Assembly: GCA_002409525.1 (NCBI GenBank)
Contig: DHNM01000043.1
Location: forward strand, 1,516 to 30,404
Origin: Eubacterium sp. UBA5416
GTDB lineage: Bacteria > Bacillota > Clostridia > Lachnospirales > Lachnospiraceae
Direction of reading: 5' to 3'
DNA length: 28,889 nt
The notes beneath the pieces were generated by a model. The model worked only from the letters and a program-made list of their open reading frames with translations. It searched no databases and had not been told where the DNA came from. Shown one piece after another: positions 1 through 7,093 of the stretch. Positions within the stretch are counted from its first letter, which is position 1, and every line of letters begins with the position of its first letter. A program made the position numbers and the translations under genes.

Positions 1-2
1 AT

Positions 3-128
3 ACAACACAGAATTCACATACAGCACAGAATTCACATACAGCACAGAATTCACATACAACACAGAATTCACATATGTCACAGAACTCACATGATTCACA
101 GAACGATCATACACAAAATTCTCATTCC
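3..128 (+). repeat. In-frame 18-bp tandem repeat in rho
   Basis: Four near-identical 18-bp units lie at 3-20, 21-38, 39-56 and 57-74. They differ only by A or G at unit position 4, and each holds a GAATTC. Degenerate copies follow at 75-92 and 93-110, then a shortened, codon-shifted copy at 111-128. The unit length is a multiple of three, so each encodes six residues: TTQNSH, TAQNSH, TAQNSH, TTQNSH, MSQNSH, DSQNDH, then TQNSHS. The array runs off the left edge, so the total copy number is unknown. Confidence 0.95.
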
Positions 129-1307
129 AGACCTGTAAACGACGGCGAAGACCATTCAAAGAAAGATTTTGAAAGACTGGACAGCGGCGAAGAGGTAGAG
201 GGAATCCTGGAAGTAATGTCTGACGGATATGGATTCATCCGATCTAATAATTTTCTGCCCGGTGAAAACGATGTTTACGTCGCTCCTTCACAAATCAGAA
301 GATTTCACTTGAAAACAGGTGATATCCTGAAGGGAAATACCCGAATTAAATCGCTGAATGAAAAATTCTCAGCGCTGCTTTATGTCAAGACGATCAATGA
401 CATGGCACCGGGTATAAGCACCAGGAGGATGAATTTTGAAGATATGACGCCTATTTTTCCTAATAAGAGGATTTACCTTGAACGCTCGGACGGAAGCATG
501 GCTATGCGCATCGTTGATCTTGTGAGTCCTATCGGAAAAGGACAGCGTGGAATGATTGTATCACCGCCGAAGGCAGGTAAGACCACACTTCTCAAGGATG
601 CGGCAAAATCAATCTTAAAGAATAATCCGGAGATGCATCTGATGATTGTACTGATTGATGAAAGACCGGAGGAAGTGACAGATATCAGGGAGGCTATTGT
701 GGGTCCGAACGTGGATGTGATTGCTTCTACGTTCGATGAATTGCCGGATCACCACAGAAGAGTATCAGAGATGGCGATCGCGCGGGCAAAACGCCTTGTC
801 GAGAGCAAAAAAGATGTCGTCATTTTCATAGACAGCATCACCAGACTGGCCCGTGCCTATAACCAGACGGTGCCGCCGAGCGGAAGAACCCTGTCCGGTG
901 GTCTGGATCCGGCAGCACTTCATATGCCAAAGAGGTTCTTTGGAGCAGCCCGCAATATGCGTGAAGGCGGAAGTCTGACGATACTTGCAACTGCACTTGT
1001 TGACACCGGCAGCAAGATGGATGATGTGGTATATGAAGAGTTTAAGGGAACAGGTAATATGGAACTCGTCCTGGATCGAAAGCTTCAGGAAAGAAGAATG
1101 TTCCCGGCTATCGACTTTGTAAAATCGGGGACCAGGAGAGAGGATCTTCTTCTTTCCAGTGCAGAGCAGGATGCTGTGAACATTATAAGAAAAGCGCTGA
1201 ATGGTATGAAGTCAGATGAGGCTGCTGAGAATCTCCTAAATATCTTCGCCCGTACCAGGACAAATGAGGAAGTAGTGGCCAGAATTCGCCGGAAGAGGAA
1301 TGTGTAA
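3..1307 (+). CDS. rho: Transcription termination factor Rho (5' end outside window)
   Basis: Rho is the hexameric RNA-dependent ATPase that ends untranslated transcripts. Numbering from the ATG at 75, the cold-shock-like RNA-binding domain carries GYGFIR (51-56), the Walker A loop is PPKAGKTT (164-171), Walker B is VVIFID (248-253), and the conserved segment FFGAARNMREGGSLTI follows. The C-terminus is complete. The frame is open from position 3 through the ATG at 75, and the residues before and after that ATG belong to the same hexapeptide repeat (T-T/A-Q-N-S-H). I see no ribosome binding site before 75, so the true start probably lies left of the window and the protein has a longer low-complexity N-terminal extension. 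Gram-positive Rho proteins often carry N-terminal insertions of variable sequence. No intrinsic terminator follows; the rpmE promoter starts a few bases after the stop. Confidence 0.95.
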   Translation, partial: TTQNSHTAQNSHTAQNSHTTQNSHMSQNSHDSQNDHTQNSHSRPVNDGEDHSKKDFERLDSGEEVEGILEVMSDGYGFIRSNNFLPGENDVYVAPSQIRRFHLKTGDILKGNTRIKSLNEKFSALLYVKTINDMAPGISTRRMNFEDMTPIFPNKRIYLERSDGSMAMRIVDLVSPIGKGQRGMIVSPPKAGKTTLLKDAAKSILKNNPEMHLMIVLIDERPEEVTDIREAIVGPNVDVIASTFDELPDHHRRVSEMAIARAKRLVESKKDVVIFIDSITRLARAYNQTVPPSGRTLSGGLDPAALHMPKRFFGAARNMREGGSLTILATALVDTGSKMDDVVYEEFKGTGNMELVLDRKLQERRMFPAIDFVKSGTRREDLLLSSAEQDAVNIIRKALNGMKSDEAAENLLNIFARTRTNEEVVARIRRKRNV

Positions 1308-1313
1308 AATCAC

Positions 1314-1342
1314 TTGCATTAAAAAAAAAAACATGATATAAT
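1314..1342 (+). promoter_or_regulatory. rpmE promoter (extended -10)
   Basis: A -10 TATAAT (1337-1342) preceded by TG at 1334-1335 forms an extended -10. It sits 17 bp after a weak -35, TTGCAT (1314-1319), with an A-tract in the spacer. It starts directly after the rho stop codon, which fits separate transcription of rpmE. Confidence 0.75.
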
Positions 1343-1365
1343 TTATAAGCTGTTTAAATTAAGAA

Positions 1366-1399
1366 GTTATGTGGCAATGCCACAAGTAGATAACATAAC
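1366..1399 (+). promoter_or_regulatory. Structured leader upstream of rpmE (possible L31 r-protein leader)
   Basis: Two nested and partly competing inverted repeats lie between the promoter and the rpmE start. The outer stem is GTTATGT (1366-1372) with ACATAAC (1393-1399). The inner hairpin is TGTGGC (1370-1375) with GCCACA (1379-1384) around an AAT loop. They share bases 1370-1372, so the two folds cannot both form completely. Autoregulatory leaders have been described for L31 genes in several bacterial groups; I did not match this one to a published consensus. Confidence 0.5.
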
Positions 1400-1418
1400 G
1401 TAGAAGAGGTGAAAGAAA

Positions 1419-1619
1419 ATGAAACAGGGGATCCATCCGGCTTACCATCAGGCAACCGTAACCTGCAACTGCGGAAATACATTTACTACAGGTTCTACAA
1501 AGGAAGATATTCACGTTGAGATCTGTTCTAAGTGCCATCCGTTCTTTACAGGACAGCAGAAAAATTCAGCGGCTCGCGGACGTATTGAGAAATTCAATAA
1601 GAAATATGGTATTAAATAA
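1419..1619 (+). CDS. rpmE: 50S ribosomal protein L31, zinc-binding form
   Basis: The 66-residue protein is the usual length for bacterial L31 (bL31), a small protein at the central protuberance bridging the two ribosomal subunits. It is the cysteine-containing, zinc-binding form: C16, C18, C36 and C39 (CxC and CSKC) are all present. The start is supported by GAGGTG about 8 nt upstream. It has its own promoter, a structured leader and a downstream intrinsic terminator, so it is probably a single-gene transcript. In zinc-responsive bacteria a cysteine-free paralogue can replace this form; none is seen in this window. Confidence 0.97.
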   Translation: MKQGIHPAYHQATVTCNCGNTFTTGSTKEDIHVEICSKCHPFFTGQQKNSAARGRIEKFNKKYGIK

Positions 1620-1644
1620 AATAAAATATTTTAAATTGAGACTT

Positions 1645-1680
1645 GGGTTGAGGTTGGAAAATCTCAGCCCCTTTTCTTAT
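1645..1680 (+). terminator. Intrinsic terminator after rpmE
   Basis: GGGTTGAG (1645-1652) pairs with CTCAGCCC (1663-1670), including one G-U pair, around a 10-nt loop. A T-rich tail, CTTTTCTTAT, follows at 1671-1680. Confidence 0.85.
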
Positions 1681-1710
1681 AAAATTTCATCAATCGGAAG
1701 GACGGAGAAA

Positions 1711-1749
1711 ATGGAATCATCCAACATCGGTTTCGAAGCATATGAATGA
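1711..1749 (+). CDS. 12-codon ORF overlapping the prmC start (possible leader peptide)
   Basis: ATG at 1711 is preceded by a good Shine-Dalgarno-like run (GGAAGGACGGAG, 1697-1708) and encodes MESSNIGFEAYE, ending at TGA 1747-1749. It overlaps the prmC ATG (1742) by eight bases in another frame. prmC itself has no convincing binding site just before 1742, so translation of prmC may depend on ribosomes terminating on this ORF. It could instead be the degraded end of a deleted upstream gene; in many clostridia another gene sits between rpmE and prmC. There is no protein evidence. Confidence 0.45.
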   Translation: MESSNIGFEAYE

Positions 1750-2626
1750 AAAGATAGAATTACTGACTTCACTGAAGTCCTGGAGAAAATATGGTGAGAG
1801 TTGTCTGAAGGCGGCCGGGATTCCTGATGCGTCAGTGGATTCCTGGCTTTTGATGGAATATGTATGCCATATTGACAAGAACTTTTACTACCTGAATATG
1901 AATCGTCCCATGGACAAGTCTGAGGCGAAAGAGTATCAGGATCTGATACACAAGAGAATAAAACATATTCCTCTGCAGTATCTGATAGGGGAGACCTGGT
2001 TTTATGATCAGCCTTTTTTTGTAAATGAGTCGGTTTTAATTCCGAGGCAGGATACGGAGACACTGGTGGAAGAGGCTTTGAAATACCTGAAACCGGGGAT
2101 GAACGTTCTGGATTTGTGTACCGGGAGCGGCTGCATAATCCTCACTCTGATCCGGCATGCATCCGTGACGGGGGAAGGCAGTGACATCTCAAAAGAGGCA
2201 CTTTCAGTGGCAGAGAAGAATGCCTCAAGGCAGAAAATTGACAACTGTGTCTTTGTTCAGAGCAATCTGTTTGATAAGATAAGCGGTACCTTTGACATGA
2301 TCACAGCCAATCCGCCCTATATTCCGACGAAGGATATCAAAGGGCTGATGAAAGAAGTCGGTGAACATGAACCGCTCCTGGCGTTGGACGGACATGAAGA
2401 CGGCCTGTATTTTTACAGAAAAATTGCAGACAGGGCTCGCTCGTTCCTCAAAGCAGAAGGCCGTCTCGTCATGGAAATCGGATATGATCAGGCTAATTCG
2501 GTAAAGAATATTTTAAAACAGAGTAACTATACAAATATAGAGATCGTCAATGATCTTGCCGGTCTGCCCCGTGTGGCATCGGCACAGTGGTTAAAAAGAA
2601 AAGTAAAGGAGGAATCCTATGTTTGA
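1742..2626 (+). CDS. prmC: Release factor glutamine methyltransferase PrmC
   Basis: PrmC uses S-adenosylmethionine to methylate the glutamine of the GGQ motif in release factors RF1 and RF2, which makes them fully active. The 294-residue protein has the N-terminal helical substrate-binding domain (about 1-85), then a Rossmann methyltransferase with the SAM loop DLCTGSG (124-130) and the diagnostic NPPY (190-193) that binds the target amide. Its target, RF1, is encoded directly downstream with an eight-base overlap. The start at 1742 overlaps the end of a 12-codon ORF and lacks its own clear ribosome binding site. An alternative in-frame start was not obvious. Confidence 0.95.
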   Translation: MNEKIELLTSLKSWRKYGESCLKAAGIPDASVDSWLLMEYVCHIDKNFYYLNMNRPMDKSEAKEYQDLIHKRIKHIPLQYLIGETWFYDQPFFVNESVLIPRQDTETLVEEALKYLKPGMNVLDLCTGSGCIILTLIRHASVTGEGSDISKEALSVAEKNASRQKIDNCVFVQSNLFDKISGTFDMITANPPYIPTKDIKGLMKEVGEHEPLLALDGHEDGLYFYRKIADRARSFLKAEGRLVMEIGYDQANSVKNILKQSNYTNIEIVNDLAGLPRVASAQWLKRKVKEESYV

Positions 2627-3704
2627 TAAGCTGGATGATATTTCAATTCACCTGGAAGAGATCTTAAGACAGCTGGCTGAGCCCGAAGTGGCCAATGATT
2701 CAGCCAGATTTCAGAAATTAATGAAAGAACAGGCGGAACTGCAGCCTGTTGCGGACGCTTATCAGGAATATAAAGACAACCAGCAGCTCATAGATGACAG
2801 CATTTCCATGCTGGAAGATGAGAAAGACGAGGAAATGCGCCAAATGCTCAAAGAGGAGCTTTCTACCGCGAAAAAGAAAACGGAGAAACTAGAAGATAAG
2901 CTGAAGGTCCTGCTGCTTCCCAAAGATCCAAATGATCACAAAAATGTTATTGTTGAGATCAAGGCAGGTGCCGGCGGAGATGAGGCAGCATTGTTTGCGG
3001 CCCAGATTTACCGCATGTATTCAAAATATGCTGAGAATCGAAACTGGAAATCAGAACTGATCAGTGTCAATGAAACCGGAATCGGCGGATTTAAGGAAGT
3101 CACATTCATGATTAATGGCGCCGGAGCATATTCCAGAATGAAATATGAGAGCGGTGTCCATAGGGTACAGCGTGTACCCGAGACGGAGAGCGGTGGCAGG
3201 ATTCATACATCCACGATTACAGTGGCAATCATGCCTGAGGCAGAAGAGATTGATTTTCATCTTGATATGAAAGATTGCAAATTCGATGTGTTCCGTGCTT
3301 CAGGAAATGGCGGTCAGTGTGTCAACACTACAGATTCGGCGGTGCGCCTTACACATATTCCGACGGGGATTGTTATTTCGTGCCAGGATGAGAAGTCACA
3401 GCTCAAGAACAAAGACAAAGCCTTAAAAGTTCTGCGTTCACGTCTTTATGACATGGAGCTGCAAAAGCAGCACGATGCAGAGGCCAAGGCCAGGAGAAGC
3501 CAGGTGGGATCGGGTGACCGTTCCGAAAAAATCAGAACTTACAATTTTCCACAGGGAAGAGTTACGGATCACCGAATCAAACTGACGCTTCACAGACTGT
3601 CAGAAGTACTCGACGGAGATCTGGATGAACTGATTGACAGCCTGATTGCGGCAGATCAGGCGGCAAAACTTAGTAATCTGGAGCGAACCGCCGAACAGAC
3701 ATGA
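2619..3704 (+). CDS. prfA: Peptide chain release factor 1 (RF1)
   Basis: RF1 recognises UAA and UAG stop codons and triggers peptide release. The 361-residue length is standard. The tripeptide stop-codon reader is PET (187-189, family pattern P-x-T), and the catalytic loop is GNGGQCVNTTDSAVR with GGQ at 231-233. The residue after GGQ is Cys rather than the His seen in many proteobacterial RF1s. N-terminal coiled helices (about 1-105) form domain 1. Start: AGGAGG lies within the end of prmC (around 2607-2612) with appropriate spacing. The eight-base overlap indicates cotranslation with prmC. The stop codon lies next to the strong SD of the following gene. Confidence 0.97.
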   Translation: MFDKLDDISIHLEEILRQLAEPEVANDSARFQKLMKEQAELQPVADAYQEYKDNQQLIDDSISMLEDEKDEEMRQMLKEELSTAKKKTEKLEDKLKVLLLPKDPNDHKNVIVEIKAGAGGDEAALFAAQIYRMYSKYAENRNWKSELISVNETGIGGFKEVTFMINGAGAYSRMKYESGVHRVQRVPETESGGRIHTSTITVAIMPEAEEIDFHLDMKDCKFDVFRASGNGGQCVNTTDSAVRLTHIPTGIVISCQDEKSQLKNKDKALKVLRSRLYDMELQKQHDAEAKARRSQVGSGDRSEKIRTYNFPQGRVTDHRIKLTLHRLSEVLDGDLDELIDSLIAADQAAKLSNLERTAEQT

Positions 3705-3714
3705 GGAGGAGATC

Positions 3715-4632
3715 ATGAAGAAAACAGCATTGGTAATTATGGCGGCGGGAATCGGAAGCCGTTTTGGCAGGGGGATCAAACAACTGGAACCCGTGGGATG
3801 CGATGGTGAAGTTATCATGGATTATTCGATACATGATGCATTGGAAGCAGGGTTTGACAAAGTGATTTTTGTGATCCGAAAAGATCTCGAAGAAGACTTT
3901 AAACAGAGGATCGGGCACAGAATAGAGAAACTGACTGAGGTGTACTATGCATACCAGGAACTGGAAGATCTGCCGGCAGGATTTGAGAAACCGAAAGGCA
4001 GAACAAAGCCCTGGGGAACAGGACAGGCAGTTCTCTGTGCCAAAGATTTGATCCGAGAGCCTTTTGCCGTCATTAATGCCGATGATTATTACGGAAAAGA
4101 ACCCTTTGTAAAGCTACACGATTATCTGGCCGGTGAGCATACTATAGAACAGGGAGTTCAGCCAATCGGCATGACAGGATTTGTGTTAGAAAACACGTTA
4201 AGTGATCATGGAGGAGTGACCCGTGGGATCTGTCGTACCGATCAGAGGGGAAACCTGATCGGGATTGATGAAACCTCTGATATTGTGAAGACGTCTGAGG
4301 GTGCGGCAGTACAAGGTGAGAATGGCTTCTCGCCACTTGATCCCAAGTCACTGGTATCCATGAATATGTGGGGACTGCAGCCGGAGTTTTTAGATGAGCT
4401 CGGGCGGGGATTTGTTGAATTTTTAGAAAATAATCTAGATGACGGGAAGAGTGAATATCTTTTGCCGACTTTTATCGATGAACTTCTTCACAAAGACAGA
4501 GCACAGGTAAAAGTTTTAAAGACCACTTCCAATTGGTTTGGAGTTACATATCAGGAAGATAAAGAAGCTGTAAAAGACGCGTTTCGCGAACTGATAAAAG
4601 AAGGCGTTTATTGCAGACAGCTGTATGACTGA
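3715..4632 (+). CDS. Sugar-phosphate nucleotidyltransferase family protein
   Basis: This 305-residue protein has the GT-A-like nucleotidyltransferase fold: the N-terminal nucleotide-binding signature AAGIGSRFG (10-18) with K22, then GTGQA (101-105) and the metal-binding segment NADDYYG (121-127). Such enzymes couple a sugar 1-phosphate with an NTP to make an NDP-sugar and pyrophosphate. The substrate cannot be read from the sequence. The next gene, glmM, makes glucosamine 1-phosphate, so a hexosamine or related sugar phosphate is possible, but this is inference; there is no LbH acetyltransferase domain as in GlmU. The start at 3715 is chosen over an upstream in-frame start inside prfA because AGGAGGAG lies just before it (3703-3710). 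It is likely cotranscribed with prmC-prfA. Confidence 0.8.
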   Translation: MKKTALVIMAAGIGSRFGRGIKQLEPVGCDGEVIMDYSIHDALEAGFDKVIFVIRKDLEEDFKQRIGHRIEKLTEVYYAYQELEDLPAGFEKPKGRTKPWGTGQAVLCAKDLIREPFAVINADDYYGKEPFVKLHDYLAGEHTIEQGVQPIGMTGFVLENTLSDHGGVTRGICRTDQRGNLIGIDETSDIVKTSEGAAVQGENGFSPLDPKSLVSMNMWGLQPEFLDELGRGFVEFLENNLDDGKSEYLLPTFIDELLHKDRAQVKVLKTTSNWFGVTYQEDKEAVKDAFRELIKEGVYCRQLYD

Positions 4633-4673
4633 GAAAATCAGAATTTATAATTAAATATAGGGAGATCATAATT

Positions 4674-6023
4674 ATGGGAAAATATTTTGGCACTGACGGT
4701 TTTCGCGGAGAAGCAAATATTAATTTGACTGTAGAGCATGCTTATCAGGTAGGGCGTTTTCTAGGCTGGTATTTTGGAAAGGATCACAAGGCATCGATCG
4801 TGATCGGAAAGGATACCCGGCGTTCCAGCTATATGTTTGAATATGCCCTTGCTTCTGGCCTGACAGCATCCGGTGCAGATGCCTATCTGCTTCATGTGAC
4901 TACGACACCAAGTGTGTCTTATGTTGTGAGAACTGAAAGCTTTGACTGCGGAATCATGATTTCGGCCAGCCATAATCCATTTTATGACAATGGAATCAAG
5001 GTTATAAACAGACAGGGGCAGAAACTTGAATCTGCAATTGAAGAGCAGATTGAGACTTATATCGATGAGGAAAAACCGAAGATTCCATTTGCAGTAAGGA
5101 AAGACATCGGAAGAACAATCGATTTTGCAGCAGGAAGAAACCGCTATATCGGGCATCTGATCTCTATTCCAACCCGTTCCTTTAAAAATATTCGTGTCGG
5201 ACTCGACTGTTCAAACGGCAGCGCATTTTCCATCGCCAAAAGTGTCTTTGATGCCGTCGGGGCAAAGACATATGTGATCAGCAATGATCCGGACGGCACG
5301 AATATCAATAAAAACTGTGGATCCACACATATCGAAGCTTTGCAGCAATTTGTAAAGGATCATAAGCTTGATGTGGGGTTTGCCTATGACGGAGATGCGG
5401 ACCGTTGTATCGCAGTGGATGAAAAAGGAGAAGTCGTGGACGGCGATATGATTATGTTCATCTGCGGCAAGTATATGAAAGAGCAGGGAAGATTAAACGG
5501 GGACACAATTGTCACGACAATCATGTCAAACCTGGGGCTTTATAAAGCGTGTGACCGAGAGGGTATCCACTATGAAAAAACCGCTGTCGGCGATCGTCAT
5601 GTATGTGAAAATATGATGGCAAACGGCTATTCTCTGGGTGGAGAGCAGTCAGGTCATATTATATTCAGCAAACATGCTTCGACAGGGGACGGGATTCTGA
5701 CGTCTCTTATGGTTATGGAAGTAATTCTCGAGAAGAAGACATCACTTCATACACTGGCAAAAGACATCACAATCTATCCTCAGTGTCTGAAAAATGTGAA
5801 AGTGGCCAATAAAAGGGAAGCCCGGGAAAATGCGGCTGTATTGGAAGCAGCTGAGGAAGTATCCAGAACCCTTGGAAATGACGGAAGAATTCTGGTTCGT
5901 GAAAGCGGAACAGAACCTGTGATTCGGGTAATGGTAGAAGCCTCAGACAATACGCTGTGTGAACAATGTGTAGACCGGGTGATAGATGTGATGAAACAAG
6001 AGAATCTGATACTTTCAGATTGA
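4674..6023 (+). CDS. glmM: Phosphoglucosamine mutase
   Basis: Alpha-D-phosphohexomutase that interconverts glucosamine 6-phosphate and glucosamine 1-phosphate for UDP-GlcNAc and cell wall synthesis. The 449-residue length fits GlmM. Visible motifs: FGTDGFRG (5-12), the phosphoserine loop SASHNP (97-102, catalytic S99), the Mg2+ loop DGDADR (238-243), the sugar-binding loop GEQSGH (322-327), typical of GlmM rather than phosphomannomutases, and the C-terminal phosphate-binding RESGTEP. Start: GGGAG about 10 nt upstream. A TATAAT at 4646-4651 lies in the 41-bp gap, without a good -35. In many Firmicutes glmM follows the cdaA-cdaR genes; here it follows a nucleotidyltransferase instead, so a second glmM copy elsewhere or a variant substrate is possible. 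Confidence 0.85.
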   Translation: MGKYFGTDGFRGEANINLTVEHAYQVGRFLGWYFGKDHKASIVIGKDTRRSSYMFEYALASGLTASGADAYLLHVTTTPSVSYVVRTESFDCGIMISASHNPFYDNGIKVINRQGQKLESAIEEQIETYIDEEKPKIPFAVRKDIGRTIDFAAGRNRYIGHLISIPTRSFKNIRVGLDCSNGSAFSIAKSVFDAVGAKTYVISNDPDGTNINKNCGSTHIEALQQFVKDHKLDVGFAYDGDADRCIAVDEKGEVVDGDMIMFICGKYMKEQGRLNGDTIVTTIMSNLGLYKACDREGIHYEKTAVGDRHVCENMMANGYSLGGEQSGHIIFSKHASTGDGILTSLMVMEVILEKKTSLHTLAKDITIYPQCLKNVKVANKREARENAAVLEAAEEVSRTLGNDGRILVRESGTEPVIRVMVEASDNTLCEQCVDRVIDVMKQENLILSD

Positions 6024-6043
6024 ATATAATCGGAGATAAAACC

Positions 6044-7084
6044 TTGAAGAAATTAATGATCATAGGGGTCTTAAGCGGCCTGCTTGTATTTGCGTCTGCC
6101 TGTGGGCCGAAAGATTACACCGGGGCATATGATTCTGGTGTAAAAGCACTAAAAGAGAATGATTATAACACAGCATTGGCGAGCTTTTTGAAATCTGAGA
6201 AAGACTCTGACCTTGAAGTGGAGTCCAGCCGTCTGATAGGAATTACTTATCTGAAAATGGGGGACTATAAGAATGCAGTCACTTATCTGAATAAGAGCCT
6301 GAATAAGCTGGGATTTAAGTCGGAAGATTTTGAGCGCGATGTCAGATATTATCTTGCCGAAGCCTGCGAGGGAAGTGGGGATACCAAAAGAGCGATAAAA
6401 CTCTATACCGGACTGATCGATGGGCAAGAGGACGCAGAGGCCTATTTTCTGAGAGGCAGAATCTATCTTGAACAGAAGGAAGAGGAGAAGGCTGAGGACG
6501 ATTTCAAGGCATCGCTTGCAAAAGATCCCGGATATAACAACTATATCAGAGTCTATCTTCTGTATTCGGAAGAGAATCGTGAGGCGGACGGAGCGGCATA
6601 TCTTGAAGATGCCGTGAAAAAAGAACCGGAAGGTGAAAAGGAGCAATATGAACAGGGACGTATCTTCTACTACCTGCAGGAGTATGATAAAGCCATACAG
6701 GTTTTAAAGAAAGCGGTGAGTTCGGGGAGTGAAGATGCTGTCTGGCTGCTGGGACAGATCTATCAGAAGTCTAAAGATACGGCCTCTGCGAAAAAACTGT
6801 ATCAGCACTATCTGGAGGACGATAAAGAATCGGCGGCTGCCTATAACGGTCTTGCACTCTGCGACATTGCAGATCAAAAATATGATGATGCCCTGTCTAA
6901 CATACAGTCAGGGCTTGAGACCGCAGATAAAAAAGATAAGGAAAATCTGTTGTTTAATGAAATTGTCGTCTATGAACAAAAACTCGATTTTAACAAGGCG
7001 AAGGAAAAGATGACCGCTTTTCTGCAGCAGTATCCGGAAAATGAGGCGGCCGTCCGTGAAAGCACATTCCTGAAGAGCCGGTAA
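6044..7084 (+). CDS. TPR-repeat lipoprotein
   Basis: Predicted surface lipoprotein of 346 residues. The start chosen is TTG 6044: GGAG (6032-6035) lies 8 nt upstream, and the protein then opens with a standard lipoprotein signal, MKKLMIIGVLSGLLVFASAC, with the lipidated Cys at position 20. A longer in-frame start at 5966 would lie inside glmM and bury the signal. The rest is a series of helix-turn-helix tetratricopeptide-like repeats (Y..A...F/L..A patterns such as DYNTALASF, DYKNAVTYL, EYDKAIQVL, KYDDALSNI), which usually mediate protein-protein contacts. No enzymatic domain is seen. The position between glmM and hflX suggests an envelope role, but the function is unknown. Confidence 0.8.
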   Translation: MKKLMIIGVLSGLLVFASACGPKDYTGAYDSGVKALKENDYNTALASFLKSEKDSDLEVESSRLIGITYLKMGDYKNAVTYLNKSLNKLGFKSEDFERDVRYYLAEACEGSGDTKRAIKLYTGLIDGQEDAEAYFLRGRIYLEQKEEEKAEDDFKASLAKDPGYNNYIRVYLLYSEENREADGAAYLEDAVKKEPEGEKEQYEQGRIFYYLQEYDKAIQVLKKAVSSGSEDAVWLLGQIYQKSKDTASAKKLYQHYLEDDKESAAAYNGLALCDIADQKYDDALSNIQSGLETADKKDKENLLFNEIVVYEQKLDFNKAKEKMTAFLQQYPENEAAVRESTFLKSR

Positions 7085-7093
7085 GGAGAGAAT

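Noticed and set aside
75..77. ATG as the true start of rho
   Set aside because: The frame is open to the window edge, the hexapeptide repeat continues across this codon, and no SD precedes it.
1..128. CRISPR-like array at the left edge
   Set aside because: The units are directly adjacent with no unique spacers and are in frame with rho.
4646..4651. TATAAT before glmM as a promoter
   Set aside because: No acceptable -35 hexamer lies 16-18 bp upstream, so it is noted only within the glmM entry.
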